Both the position numbers and the translations under genes were made by a program. Below are positions 9,017 through 18,235 of a DNA stretch of 64,000 nucleotides, piece after piece (position 1 is the first letter of the stretch; the number at the start of each line of letters is the position of its first letter). The DNA is from Profundibacter sp033851955. Its GTDB lineage: Bacteria; Pseudomonadota; Alphaproteobacteria; Rhodobacterales; Rhodobacteraceae. Under the pieces are notes generated by a model, which was not told where the DNA came from, searched no databases, and worked only from the letters and a program-made list of their open reading frames with translations. The stretch is from NCBI GenBank assembly GCA_033851955.1, contig JAWSVK010000014.1:1-64000 (forward strand). Direction: 5' to 3'.

Positions 9017-9478
9017 CTAGTTTTCGTCCACAACCTCAAAAAGGCTCGGAACAGCGGGGCAAGGTGCCAACTCGTTCTCGATCACATCTGACAGACGCGT
9101 TTGATGCAAAAACACGTAAACATGCGCCGATAATCCTTCCCACAACCGGTTGGTCATGGACTGTGCTTTGGACCCGGACGCACCGCCCTTGGCCCCAGCA
9201 CCCGTGTGCATGGCCGATACGGTTTCATCCACCGCGCCCAAAATCTCGGATATCCGCATTTCGGACGGCGCACGACTTAAACGGTATCCACCACCAGGTC
9301 CGCGCACCGACTCCACCATCTTAGCGCGGCGCAATTTCACGAACAACTGTTCAAGATAGGGCAGCGAAATGTCTTGGCGGGCTGAAATTTCGGCCAAGGA
9401 AACCAGCCCTCCCTGTGGCTGAATCGCCAAATCTGCCAATGCAACCATCGCATATCGGCCTTTTGTGCTTAGTTTCAT
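9017..9478 (-). CDS. iscR: Rrf2-family regulator, IscR-like but lacking the Cys cluster
   Basis: This 153-residue protein starts MKLSTKGRYAMVALADLA, the Rrf2/IscR winged-helix signature, and has the conserved VRGPGGGYRLSR wing near residues 56-67. In E. coli IscR three cysteines near residues 92-104 and a histidine bind the 2Fe-2S cluster. Here that segment (HTGAGAKGGASGSKAQSM) has no cysteine; the only Cys in the protein is near the C-terminus in LAPCPAVPS. Rhodobacter sphaeroides IscR is also reported to lack the classic three-Cys set. I chose ATG 9478 because it has a GGGGG ribosome-binding site 8 nt upstream and gives the family N-terminus. Confidence 0.88.
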   Translation of the reverse strand: MKLSTKGRYAMVALADLAIQPQGGLVSLAEISARQDISLPYLEQLFVKLRRAKMVESVRGPGGGYRLSRAPSEMRISEILGAVDETVSAMHTGAGAKGGASGSKAQSMTNRLWEGLSAHVYVFLHQTRLSDVIENELAPCPAVPSLFEVVDEN

Positions 9479-9509
9479 CGCCATAACCCCCAAAAACATT
9501 GACCTTGGC

Positions 9510-9522
9510 AAGCAGTGTGCTT
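9510..9522. promoter_or_regulatory. short palindrome between iscR-like gene and divergent hydrolase gene
   Basis: AAGCA-GTG-TGCTT is a perfect inverted repeat with a 3-nt centre, lying 31 nt from the iscR-like start, in the 139-bp divergent intergenic region. It could be an operator for autoregulation. It is short and I know no matching consensus with confidence. Confidence 0.3.
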
Positions 9523-9617
9523 ACTTCGACCTTAACCCACACCAGCATCTGCTGAATATGGAATGGTCTATGGTGCGAGACGAGTTCAGTCAACGCGCCC
9601 TTATGTAAGGATAACAA

Positions 9618-10271
9618 ATGCCCGAAGTGATTTTCCCCGGCCCCGAAGGGCGGCTCGAAGGCCGTTACCATCCACAAAAGGCCAAAGACGCGCCGATTGC
9701 CATTGTTTTGCACCCGCACCCACAGTTTGGCGGCACCATGAACCAACGCTTGGTTTATAACATGCATTACAACTTCTATAACATGGGCTTTACCGTACTG
9801 CGGTTCAATTTCCGTGGTGTTGGCCGCTCGCAGGGCGAATATGATCAAGGCATTGGTGAATTGTCTGATGCAGCCTCGGCGCTCGATTATTTGCAAACCT
9901 TGAACCCGAACTCGAAACATTGCTGGGTCGCTGGCTTTTCGTTTGGTGCCTGGATCGGCATGCAATTGTTGATGCGCCGCCCTGAAATCACTGGTTTCAT
10001 CTCGGTTTCGCCGCCTGCCAATATGTATGACTTTAGCTTCTTGGCACCCTGCCCTGCGTCTGGCCTTATCATCAACGGCGCCGCCGACCGCTATGCCCCG
10101 CCACAAGACACCGACATTTTGGTCGACAAATTGCACGAGCAAAAAGGCATCACCATCACCCACCAAGAAATCGAAGGCTCCGGCCACTTCTTTGAAGACG
10201 AGCACATGGACACGTTGCAGGGCAACGTCGAAACCTATGTGCGTCGCCGCTTAACCGAAACCACAAGGTAG
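9618..10271 (+). CDS. alpha/beta hydrolase divergent from the suf operon
   Basis: This 217-residue cytosolic alpha/beta hydrolase carries an HPHPQFGG oxyanion motif near residues 32-39, the nucleophile Ser108 in GFSFGAW and a C-terminal GSGHFF histidine. It belongs to the small 'dienelactone hydrolase/YfhR-like' group whose substrates are unknown. The ribosome-binding site AAGGATAACAA is good. It is divergent from the iscR-like regulator and followed 7 nt later by a small gene, probably in the same transcript. Confidence 0.85.
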   Translation: MPEVIFPGPEGRLEGRYHPQKAKDAPIAIVLHPHPQFGGTMNQRLVYNMHYNFYNMGFTVLRFNFRGVGRSQGEYDQGIGELSDAASALDYLQTLNPNSKHCWVAGFSFGAWIGMQLLMRRPEITGFISVSPPANMYDFSFLAPCPASGLIINGAADRYAPPQDTDILVDKLHEQKGITITHQEIEGSGHFFEDEHMDTLQGNVETYVRRRLTETTR

Positions 10272-10278
10272 ATTTGAT

Positions 10279-10500
10279 ATGGGTGTTGTAGAAGATCTGG
10301 CCGATGCACTGGCCCTTGATGCCTTGGCCGCCGAAGCCAAAACCGGCGATGATTTGCTGATCGATAAAGTGTCCGAAATCATCGGTGCAGATTCCGTCAC
10401 CACACAAGAGGCTTTCTTGACCGCCATTCGTGTGCGCAAAGCTGACAGACGGGCGCGGGTCTATTTGGACAAACGGATGGCGGAGAATCCAGCGGGCTAA
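10279..10500 (+). CDS. small conserved-type hypothetical protein
   Basis: This is a 73-residue acidic, Ala/Leu-rich, mostly helical protein starting MGVVEDLADALALDALAAEA, followed by a basic segment (RVRKADRRARVYLDKR). I do not recognise a named family. It is only 7 nt downstream of the hydrolase gene and is likely co-translated with it. The plausible amino-acid composition and spacing support a real gene. Confidence 0.6.
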   Translation: MGVVEDLADALALDALAAEAKTGDDLLIDKVSEIIGADSVTTQEAFLTAIRVRKADRRARVYLDKRMAENPAG

Positions 10501-10589
10501 CCTTCCGGCTTCGCCAAAGTATTTCGACAGAAGTTCCTCTCACGGCCGTTCAAAGATCATATTGAATGCGCAAACAAGGGGAATTTCCT

Positions 10590-11474
10590 ATGTCACCAAT
10601 ACTAACCCGCCGCCGTCACACCTTGAAATTGCTGGCTATGTTGGTCGCCTTTTGTTTCAGCCTTTTGCCGTTCACGGCTGGGGCGGACAGCCTGCTAAAA
10701 TCCACCCACCCGTATATAGAAAACTTGGGAAGCCAATCTCCCGAATTGGATGTCTTTCGGGTGGATACAGCCCAAAATGCCCCCGTGTTGATTTATGTCC
10801 ATGGCGGGGCTTGGGCCTTTGGCACCAAATCGGCGGTCCATGATATGCCCGCGCATTTCTCGCGCAACGGTTTCGTTTTTGTCTCGGTTGATTACCGACT
10901 CGTACCCACTGTGGGCGTTCAAGAGCAGTTAGGCGATATCGACAAGGCGCTCGATTGGGTCGCGCAAAACATCACGCGCTATGGTGGGAACCCGACCAAC
11001 CTGCATCTGATGGGGCATTCCGCAGGCGCGCATTTGGTGACGATGAGCGTCGTCGCCCCGAAACCCAGCACCAAACGCCTAATCAACCATGGCGCGCTGC
11101 GCAGTGCCATAGTCAACGACACGCTCGCTTATGACATCCCGCGCATTGCAAAAACTGCACAACAAGGCAGGCTGCCACGGCTTTATGCGCGCGCTTTTGG
11201 TCAGAACCCAGCCGATTGGAGGGCCATGTCGCCGATCCACCAGATCAATGCAGCCCAAAAATTGCCTGCGTTCCTGCTGTTATATTCCGGCGCTGGTGAG
11301 ACGGCACGTCGCCAAAGTTTCGCACGGGATTTTGCCGCCCACCTGCGCAAATCGGGTGGTCAGGTTTCACTGTTTAACGGTCAATCCTACAGCCACCGCG
11401 AAATACTCCGGCGCATCGGTACCCTGCCCGACCTGACCCAAGCGATTGACGGTTTTTTGGCGCAAACCCGATAA
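10590..11474 (+). CDS. secreted alpha/beta hydrolase (esterase/lipase-like)
   Basis: This 294-residue protein has a signal peptide (basic RRRH then a hydrophobic stretch, cleavage near AGA at about residue 32), so it is probably periplasmic. It has the HGGAW oxyanion-hole motif (71-75) and nucleophile Ser144 in GHSAGAH, as in the hormone-sensitive-lipase/BD-FAE type of esterases. The likely catalytic His is in SHREIL. The frame opens 24 nt earlier, but ATG 10590 follows AAGGGGAA at ideal spacing. Substrate unknown. Confidence 0.82.
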   Translation: MSPILTRRRHTLKLLAMLVAFCFSLLPFTAGADSLLKSTHPYIENLGSQSPELDVFRVDTAQNAPVLIYVHGGAWAFGTKSAVHDMPAHFSRNGFVFVSVDYRLVPTVGVQEQLGDIDKALDWVAQNITRYGGNPTNLHLMGHSAGAHLVTMSVVAPKPSTKRLINHGALRSAIVNDTLAYDIPRIAKTAQQGRLPRLYARAFGQNPADWRAMSPIHQINAAQKLPAFLLLYSGAGETARRQSFARDFAAHLRKSGGQVSLFNGQSYSHREILRRIGTLPDLTQAIDGFLAQTR

Positions 11475-11571
11475 CTCACCTCATTTAGTATACATTTGCA
11501 TACTGACTTCCCTCGCCGCTCAGTTTACGCTAAAAGCCCCCAAGTGATTCACACAAATCAAAGAGGCCACT

Positions 11572-12780
11572 ATGACCAAAATCAAGGTAGATAACCCCGT
11601 TGTTGAACTAGACGGCGACGAAATGACCCGCATCATCTGGGATTTCATCAAGAAAAAGCTGATCCTGCCTTATCTGGATCTAGACCTCAAATATTACGAT
11701 TTGGGCATGGAAGTTCGCGACGAAACCAATGACCAAATCACCATTGACGCGGCGCACGCGATCCAGAAATACGGTGTCGGCGTAAAATGTGCGACCATCA
11801 CACCGGATGAGGACCGCGTCGAGGAATTCGGTCTGAAAGAAATGTGGCGCTCGCCCAACGGCACCATCCGCAACATTCTGGGCGGCGTTGTTTTCCGCGC
11901 GCCAATCATCTGTAAAAACGTACCGCGCCTTGTGCCGGGCTGGACGGACCCGATTGTCATCGGACGCCATGCCTTTGGTGACCAATATAAGGCCACCGAC
12001 TTCCTCTATCCTGGCCCCGGTAAGCTGTCGATGAAGTTCGTTGGTGAAGATGGCACCGTGATCGAGCGCGAAGTTTATGACGCGCCAAGCGCTGGTGTGT
12101 TCATGGGCATGTACAACCGCGACGACAGCATCCGTGATTTTGCGCGGGCCTCATTGAACTACGGTTTGAACCTTGGCTGGCCTGTATATCTTTCGACCAA
12201 AAACACCATCCTAAAAGCATACGACGGCCGCTTTAAGGATCTGTTCCAAGAAGTGTTCGACGCCGAGTTCGCCGACAAATTCGCCAAAGCCGGCATCACC
12301 TATGAGCACCGCCTGATCGACGACATGGTGGCAGCCGCGATGAAATGGTCGGGCAAATTTGTCTGGGCTTGTAAAAACTACGACGGCGACGTGCAGTCCG
12401 ATACGGTTGCGCAGGGCTTTGGATCGCTTGGTCTGATGACCAGCCAATTGATGACGCCAGATGGAAAGGTTGTTGAAGCCGAAGCCGCCCACGGCACCGT
12501 GACGCGCCACTTCCGTCAGCACCAAAAAGGCGAAGCAACCTCGACCAACTCGATCGCGTCGATCTATGCATGGACTGGCGGCCTAAAGCACCGTGCCAAA
12601 CTGGACGACAACGCCCAATTGATGAGCTTTGCCGAAACGCTGGAACGTGTGGTTGTTGATACTGTTGAGAGCGGCTCCATGACCAAAGATCTGGCCCTGT
12701 TGGTTGGCCCTGAGCAAAAATGGCTCACCACCGAAGGGTTCTTGGAAGCTATTGATGTGAACCTGAACAAAGCCATGTAG
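11572..12780 (+). CDS. icd: NADP-dependent isocitrate dehydrogenase
   Basis: This 402-residue enzyme oxidises isocitrate to 2-oxoglutarate in the TCA cycle. It is the eukaryote-like homodimeric type common in alphaproteobacteria, recognised by the N-terminal VVELDGDEMTRIIW, the substrate motif SPNGTIRNILGG near residue 95, DDMVAAAMKWSG and the C-terminal AAHGTVTRHFRQ. The ribosome-binding site GAGG lies 6 nt before the ATG. A strong intrinsic terminator follows 24 bp after the stop, so it is a single-gene transcript. Confidence 0.96.
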   Translation: MTKIKVDNPVVELDGDEMTRIIWDFIKKKLILPYLDLDLKYYDLGMEVRDETNDQITIDAAHAIQKYGVGVKCATITPDEDRVEEFGLKEMWRSPNGTIRNILGGVVFRAPIICKNVPRLVPGWTDPIVIGRHAFGDQYKATDFLYPGPGKLSMKFVGEDGTVIEREVYDAPSAGVFMGMYNRDDSIRDFARASLNYGLNLGWPVYLSTKNTILKAYDGRFKDLFQEVFDAEFADKFAKAGITYEHRLIDDMVAAAMKWSGKFVWACKNYDGDVQSDTVAQGFGSLGLMTSQLMTPDGKVVEAEAAHGTVTRHFRQHQKGEATSTNSIASIYAWTGGLKHRAKLDDNAQLMSFAETLERVVVDTVESGSMTKDLALLVGPEQKWLTTEGFLEAIDVNLNKAM

Positions 12781-12803
12781 TTTCATTGACAAAGATATCG
12801 ATC

Positions 12804-12831
12804 AAGGGCAGTCTTTTTGACTGCCCTTTTT
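12804..12831 (+). terminator. intrinsic terminator after icd
   Basis: A perfect 10-bp stem AAGGGCAGTC/GACTGCCCTT with a TTTTT loop, followed by a T tract. The first ATG of the SMR open frame (12833) lies at its edge, which argues for the later ATG as that gene's true start. Confidence 0.9.
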
Positions 12832-12850
12832 CATGTCGGAGCACCTTGCA

Positions 12851-13186
12851 ATGCAACTCGCATATATCTACTTGTTTTTCGCGATCCTCGCCGAAACCAT
12901 CGGCACCGTGGCGCTCCAAGCCAGTCAGCAGTTCACCAAATTGGGTCCAACCGCCCTGTTAGCTGTCGCTTACGCCCTATCGTTCTACCTAATGGCGCTG
13001 GCTCTGCGGACGATGAATTTGGGCGTGGTCTACGCAATCTGGTCCGGCCTTGGCATCGTCTTTATCGCAGCGCTGGCATATTTGGTTTATGGTCAAAAGC
13101 TGGACCTGCCTGCAATCATCGGATTGGGCATGATTATGGGCGGAATTGTCATTATTCACCTGTTTTCCAACACCGCGACCCATTAA
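12851..13186 (+). CDS. SMR-family small multidrug/quaternary-ammonium transporter
   Basis: This 111-residue protein has four hydrophobic helices and the family hallmark of a membrane-embedded acidic residue in helix 1, Glu15 in FFAILAETIGT. It also has the YAIWSGLG motif in helix 3, near residues 60-67. It would act as an antiparallel or parallel dimer exporting cationic compounds in exchange for protons; guanidinium export is also possible in this family. ATG 12851 is preferred because GGAG lies 9 nt upstream and it gives the family length. Confidence 0.9.
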   Translation: MQLAYIYLFFAILAETIGTVALQASQQFTKLGPTALLAVAYALSFYLMALALRTMNLGVVYAIWSGLGIVFIAALAYLVYGQKLDLPAIIGLGMIMGGIVIIHLFSNTATH

Positions 13187-13249
13187 AGGCTGGCCATCGG
13201 GCAAATAGCCCTGTATGGGCCGCTCAAACATCCCAAAAAGGCTGAACTT

Positions 13250-15070
13250 ATGGACCTGCGTAATATCGCTATTATCGCCCACGTTGACCACGGCAAAACG
13301 ACCCTCGTTGACGAAATGCTGAAACAATCCGGTAATTATCGTGAAAACGAAGAAACCGTTGAACGCGCAATGGACAGCAATGATCTGGAGCGCGAGCGCG
13401 GCATCACCATTTTCGCCAAACCCACATCTGTGGTTTGGAATGGCGTGCGTATCAACATCGTTGACACACCCGGCCACGCCGATTTCGGTGGCGAAGTGGA
13501 ACGTATCCTGTCGATGGTTGACGGTGTTGTATTGCTGGTGGACGCGGCTGAAGGCCCGATGCCGCAAACCAAATTCGTAACCAGCAAGGCGCTAGCCCTT
13601 GGCCTGCGCCCAATTGTGGTGCTGAACAAGGTTGATAAAGGCGACGCTGAACCTGACCGTGCACTGGACGAAGTGTTCGACCTGATCGCCAATCTGGACG
13701 CCACCGACGAGCAGCTGGATTTCCCTTCCATGTACGCTTCTGGCCGCTCTGGCTGGGCCGATATGGAACTGGACGGCGACCGTAAAAATCTGGATGCGCT
13801 GTTTGATCTGATCGTTGAGCACGTCCCGGCCCCTGCGCAAATCGCCAACCAAGGCCAGCCGTTCTCAATGCTTGCCACCACGCTTGGCGCGGACCCTTTC
13901 ATCGGTCGTCTGCTGACAGGCCGTGTTGAAACCGGCACGCTGAAAGTCGGCGAAACCGTCAAGGCGCTGAGCCGTGATGGCACCAAAATCGAGCAATTCC
14001 GCGCCACCAAAATTCTGGCGTTCCGCGGGCTAGAGCAAAACCCGATTGACGTTGCCGAAGCTGGTGACATCGTTTCTATCGCTGGCATGTCCACAGCCAC
14101 GGTTGCCGACACGATCTGCGCAATGGAAATCGACACGGCCATTCCGGCCCAGCCGATTGATCCGCCCACCATCACTGTAACCTTTGGCATCAACGATTCC
14201 CCACTGGCGGGTCGTGACGGCAAAAAGGTCCAAAGCCGCGTCATCCGTGACCGCTTAATGAAAGAAGCCGAAAGCAATGTCGCCATCAAAATCACCGACA
14301 CTCCGGGCGGCGATGCCTTTGAGGTTGCGGGTCGTGGCGAGTTGCAAATGGGTGTTTTGGTAGAAAACATGCGTCGCGAAGGTTTTGAGCTGTCAATTTC
14401 GCGTCCGCAGGTGTTGTTCCAAGACATTGATGGCGTCAAATGCGAACCGATTGAAGAAGTCACCATCGACGTAGATGACGAATATTCCGGCGCTGTGATC
14501 GAGAAACTGACCGGCCCTCGCAAAGGCAACTTGGTTGAAATGAAACCAGCGGGCGTGGGTAAAACACGCATCATCGGCCATGTGCCATCGCGCGGCTTGA
14601 TCGGCTATCACGGCGAATTCATGACCGACACGCGCGGCACAGGCGTTTTGAACCGCGTGTTCCATGATTGGGCCCCCCACAAAGGCGCGATCCCGGGCCG
14701 TCGCGCTGGTGTTCTGATTTCAATGGAAAGCGGCGTGTCTGTTGCATACGCATTGTTCAACCTAGAAGACCGTGGCCGCATGTTTATTGGAGCCCAGGAA
14801 CAGGTCTATACTGGCATGATCATTGGACAGCATACCCGCGAAAATGATCTGGAAGTGAACCCTCTGAAGGGCAAGAAACTGTCCAACGTACGCGCCTCAG
14901 GCACCGACGAAGCCGTGCGCCTGACGACACCGATCACCTTGTCGCTGGAAGAATGCATTGCCTATATCGACAATGACGAGTTGGTTGAGGTAACGCCCAA
15001 AGCAGTGCGGATGCGCAAACGCCATCTGGACCCACATGAGCGCAAACGGGCGTCTCGTTCCGGCAACTAG
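13250..15070 (+). CDS. typA: TypA/BipA ribosome-associated GTPase
   Basis: This 606-residue translational GTPase contains G1 AHVDHGKTTL at the N-terminus, G3 DTPGHADFGGEVER, G4 NKVDKGDAEPDR, an EF-G-like domain II, and the C-terminal region typical of BipA (RGLIGYHGEFMTDTRGTG). Family knowledge: it assists 50S subunit assembly and stress or low-temperature growth. The ribosome-binding site AAAAAGG lies before the ATG. A GC-rich hairpin ends the transcript. Confidence 0.96.
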   Translation: MDLRNIAIIAHVDHGKTTLVDEMLKQSGNYRENEETVERAMDSNDLERERGITIFAKPTSVVWNGVRINIVDTPGHADFGGEVERILSMVDGVVLLVDAAEGPMPQTKFVTSKALALGLRPIVVLNKVDKGDAEPDRALDEVFDLIANLDATDEQLDFPSMYASGRSGWADMELDGDRKNLDALFDLIVEHVPAPAQIANQGQPFSMLATTLGADPFIGRLLTGRVETGTLKVGETVKALSRDGTKIEQFRATKILAFRGLEQNPIDVAEAGDIVSIAGMSTATVADTICAMEIDTAIPAQPIDPPTITVTFGINDSPLAGRDGKKVQSRVIRDRLMKEAESNVAIKITDTPGGDAFEVAGRGELQMGVLVENMRREGFELSISRPQVLFQDIDGVKCEPIEEVTIDVDDEYSGAVIEKLTGPRKGNLVEMKPAGVGKTRIIGHVPSRGLIGYHGEFMTDTRGTGVLNRVFHDWAPHKGAIPGRRAGVLISMESGVSVAYALFNLEDRGRMFIGAQEQVYTGMIIGQHTRENDLEVNPLKGKKLSNVRASGTDEAVRLTTPITLSLEECIAYIDNDELVEVTPKAVRMRKRHLDPHERKRASRSGN

Positions 15071-15091
15071 TTCCCAAACAAAAACATTGTG

Positions 15092-15127
15092 AAAAAGGCC
15101 GGCTCATGAATAGAGACCGGCCTTTTT
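15092..15127. terminator. bidirectional terminator between typA and the alaS operon
   Basis: The stem AAAAAGGCCGG/CCGGCCTTTTT encloses a 14-nt loop. It has a T run on either strand, so it can end both typA and the convergent DUF1330/alaS transcript. Confidence 0.88.
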
Positions 15128-15152
15128 CTATTTCACATACCCTGTCATGAGG

Positions 15153-15437
15153 TCAGACACCTTCGACAAAGGTATATTCCCTGTCAGCAGACGGCAGCCC
15201 ATAGGACAGCGCCTCTTGATATTCAGGTGAATGGTAAAACGACTTCGCGGTTTCCATATCCTTGAACCGGATGATCACATTACGTGAACGCCCCTCGCCC
15301 TCCATATGAAAACATTCGCCACCACGGGCCAAAAACTCACCGCCAAATTTGGCCACGGCAGGTCCCGCCAAGGCCGCGTATTTCGCGTATTCATCGGCGT
15401 CGTTCACATCGATATGCGCCATTGCATAAACTGTCAT
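15153..15437 (-). CDS. DUF1330 family protein
   Basis: This 94-residue ferredoxin-like-fold protein matches the DUF1330 pattern (MTVYAMAHIDVNDADEYAKYA; then FGGEFLARGGE; then RNVIIRFKDMETAKSFYHSPEYQEA). The dimeric alpha-beta-barrel fold is known for the family, but its role is not. It begins 2 nt after the alaS stop and is probably co-transcribed with alaS. Confidence 0.85.
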   Translation of the reverse strand: MTVYAMAHIDVNDADEYAKYAALAGPAVAKFGGEFLARGGECFHMEGEGRSRNVIIRFKDMETAKSFYHSPEYQEALSYGLPSADREYTFVEGV

Positions 15438-15439
15438 CG

Positions 15440-18103
15440 TTATTTCTCCAAAACCTGTTCCGCCGCCAGAATGGCCGCCTTTGCATTCTTTGCATCCTTG
15501 CCGCCGCCCTGGGCCATATCGGCTCGGCCACCGCCGCCAACCCCGCCCAATTCAGCCACCGCAGCTTTGACAATATCAACGGCTGAAATTTGACCTGTCA
15601 AATCATCACTGACACCCGCCGCCACGGCCGCCTTGCCACCCGTATCGGCAATCAACAAAACAGCGCCCGAGCCAATCCGCGACTTGTGCTCATCAATCAG
15701 CCCGCGCAAATCTTTGCCGCTGACGCCCTCCAACACTTGAGCAACGAACTTTATGCCATTGATTTCTTTGACGTCTTGGGCATCACCTTGGCCAGATCCG
15801 CCGCCCATAGCCAATTCGCGGCGTAACTGCGCAACCTCATTTTGCAAGGCTTTACGCTCATCCATCAAGGCCTTAACCCGCGTGGAAACATCCGAAACTG
15901 GGGACTTTAGCAGCCCTGCAACCTGCGCCAATGCCCGTTCCTGTTCGGCCATATGCGCGAGCGCCGCAGCTCCCGTTAAGGCCTCGATCCGGCGCACACC
16001 AGAGGAGGACGCGCTGTCGCCCAGCAGTGTAAACAGCCCAATATCGCCAGTTTGTCGCACATGTGTGCCGCCACATAATTCCAGCGAATATGTGTCGCCA
16101 CCCATGCCCTTGCCGCTGCCGTTCTGCGTGCCCATGGAAACCACGCGCACCTCGTCACCATATTTTTCACCGAACAAGGCCTGTGCACCAATGCCACGGG
16201 CATCATCTGGCGTCATAATCCGAGTCTCAACCGAGGTATTTTGGCGGATATAGTCATTCACTTCGGTCTCAACGGATTGCAACTGCTCGGACGTCAGCGC
16301 GCTGTTATGCGAAAAATCAAACCGCAAACGATCGGCTGCATTCAGCGAACCGCGTTGTGCAACATGATCACCTAAAGAGCGGCGCAAAGCCTCGTGCAAC
16401 AGGTGCGTGGCCGAATGGTTGGCGCGAATGGCGCTGCGACGGCTGTGATCCACCTGAAGCTCAGCACCCTGCCCGACCTTTAGGGCACCGCTGATCACCT
16501 CGGCCATATGAATGAAAACACCTGCGACCTTTTTGGTGTCGGTGATCTGCGCAGTGCCGCCATCCACCTTCAGCTCGCCGCGGTCACCGACTTGGCCACC
16601 GCTTTCGCCGTAGAAAGGCGTCTGGTTCAAAACGATCTGCACCTTACCACCTGTTTTCACAGCTGTGACCTCAGCCCCATCTTGGACCAATGCCAAAATC
16701 TGCCCCTCGGCGCTTTCGGTGTCATAGCCTAAAAATTCGCTGGCCCCATGTTGCTGTGCCAGATCGAACCAGATCGCCGCATCAGCAGACTCGCCTGTGC
16801 CGGACCACGCCGCACGGGCCTTGGCCTTTTGTGCTTGCATCGCGGTATCAAACCCGTCCGTATCCACACCACGGCCTTTTTCGCGCATTGCGTCCTGTGT
16901 CAAATCCAGCGGAAAGCCGAATGTGTCATAAAGTTTGAACGCCGCGTCGCCGGACAGATCAACACCCTCAGGCAGGCCATCAAGTTCGTCATCCAACAGC
17001 TTTAAGCCGCGATCAAGTGTTTGTTTGAAACGGGTTTCTTCTTGCAGCAGCGAATCTTCGATCAACGCTTGGGCCTGCCCCAATTCCGGATAGGCCGCAC
17101 CCATTTGTTGCACCAAAGCTGGCACCAACTGGTGCATGACCGGATCCTTGGCCCCCAGCAAATGTGCGTGCCGCATCGCGCGGCGCATGATACGGCGTAA
17201 AACATAGCCGCGCCCGTCGTTGCTCGGCATCACACCGTCGGCCAGCAAAAATGAGGTCGAACGCAAATGGTCGGCAATCACTCGGTGGTGGGTTTTGCCC
17301 GGCCCATCTGGGTCGGTTGAAGTAGCATGGGCTGAGGCTTCAATCAGGTTGCGCATCAAATCAGTGGCGTAATTGTCGTTGGTGCCTTGCAACAATGCAG
17401 CCACCCGCTCAATTCCCATGCCAGTATCAATGGATTGGTTGGGCAGGTTCTCGCGTTTGCCGTCTTCAAACTGCTCATACTGCATGAACACCAGATTCCA
17501 AATTTCAACAAAACGGTCACCATCCTCATCTGGCGAGCCGGGTGGGCCGCCCCAAATATGGTCGCCATGGTCATAGAAAATTTCCGAGCATGGCCCACAT
17601 GGCCCCGTTGCGCCCATCGACCAAAAATTGTCATCCGTCGCGATCCTGATGATTTTGTCATCCGGTAAGCCCGCAACCTTTTTCCAAATCGCAGCGGCCT
17701 CATCATCATCGTGGTATACAGTAACCAACAATTTGTTCGCGTCGATGCCCAGCTCCTTGGTGATCAATTCCCAAGCAAAAGCGATCGCATCGTCCTTGAA
17801 ATAATCCCCAAACGAGAAATTCCCCATCATTTCAAAGAATGTGTGGTGACGTGCCGTATAGCCTACGTTGTCCAGATCGTTGTGCTTGCCGCCCGCACGA
17901 ACACATTTTTGCGCCGTCGTAGCACGCTTATAGTCGCGGGTTTCGACACCGGTGAACAGGTTTTTGAACTGAACCATGCCTGAATTTGCAAACATCAATG
18001 TCGGATCATTGCGTGGCACCAGCGGCGAGCTTGGTAATATCTCATGGCCTTGTTTGCCGTAGTAATTCAGAAACGTGCTTCGGATGTCATTCAGGCTTTG
18101 CAT
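15440..18103 (-). CDS. alaS: alanyl-tRNA synthetase
   Basis: This 887-residue class II synthetase has the full set of domains: the N-terminal catalytic core (motif 2 region TTAQKCVRAGGKHNDLDNVG), tRNA-recognition region, editing domain with zinc-type HSATHLLHEAL and CGGTHVRQTGDIG, and the C-terminal oligomerisation/C-Ala region. The open frame extends 29 codons upstream, but ATG 18103 (MQSLNDIRSTFLNYY) matches the family start and has AAAGAG upstream. A separate editing protein, AlaX, occurs at 48.5 kb. Confidence 0.97.
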   Translation of the reverse strand: MQSLNDIRSTFLNYYGKQGHEILPSSPLVPRNDPTLMFANSGMVQFKNLFTGVETRDYKRATTAQKCVRAGGKHNDLDNVGYTARHHTFFEMMGNFSFGDYFKDDAIAFAWELITKELGIDANKLLVTVYHDDDEAAAIWKKVAGLPDDKIIRIATDDNFWSMGATGPCGPCSEIFYDHGDHIWGGPPGSPDEDGDRFVEIWNLVFMQYEQFEDGKRENLPNQSIDTGMGIERVAALLQGTNDNYATDLMRNLIEASAHATSTDPDGPGKTHHRVIADHLRSTSFLLADGVMPSNDGRGYVLRRIMRRAMRHAHLLGAKDPVMHQLVPALVQQMGAAYPELGQAQALIEDSLLQEETRFKQTLDRGLKLLDDELDGLPEGVDLSGDAAFKLYDTFGFPLDLTQDAMREKGRGVDTDGFDTAMQAQKAKARAAWSGTGESADAAIWFDLAQQHGASEFLGYDTESAEGQILALVQDGAEVTAVKTGGKVQIVLNQTPFYGESGGQVGDRGELKVDGGTAQITDTKKVAGVFIHMAEVISGALKVGQGAELQVDHSRRSAIRANHSATHLLHEALRRSLGDHVAQRGSLNAADRLRFDFSHNSALTSEQLQSVETEVNDYIRQNTSVETRIMTPDDARGIGAQALFGEKYGDEVRVVSMGTQNGSGKGMGGDTYSLELCGGTHVRQTGDIGLFTLLGDSASSSGVRRIEALTGAAALAHMAEQERALAQVAGLLKSPVSDVSTRVKALMDERKALQNEVAQLRRELAMGGGSGQGDAQDVKEINGIKFVAQVLEGVSGKDLRGLIDEHKSRIGSGAVLLIADTGGKAAVAAGVSDDLTGQISAVDIVKAAVAELGGVGGGGRADMAQGGGKDAKNAKAAILAAEQVLEK

Positions 18104-18170
18104 ATCGGGCTCTTTGAACAAAATTTCGGGTCTTACACGTTTAGACCTGTCCACACCGCCTGTCCACAAT

Positions 18171-18204
18171 AAGAAAGGGCCGCAGGACATATTGCCTGCG
18201 ACCC
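18171..18204 (-). terminator. intrinsic terminator after recA
   Basis: On the minus strand a 10-bp stem GGGTCGCAGG/CCTGCGGCCC (one G-U pair) with an 8-nt loop is followed by TTTCTT. It lies between the recA stop and the alaS start. Confidence 0.75.
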
Positions 18205-18235
18205 TTGCCTGAACGTTTTGTCGTCTTTTGCCGGA

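Noticed and set aside
13336..14574. 412-codon open frame antisense to typA
   Set aside because: It lies wholly inside typA in the opposite strand, is very Ser/Arg-rich and has no family features. It is a codon-structure shadow of a well-established gene.
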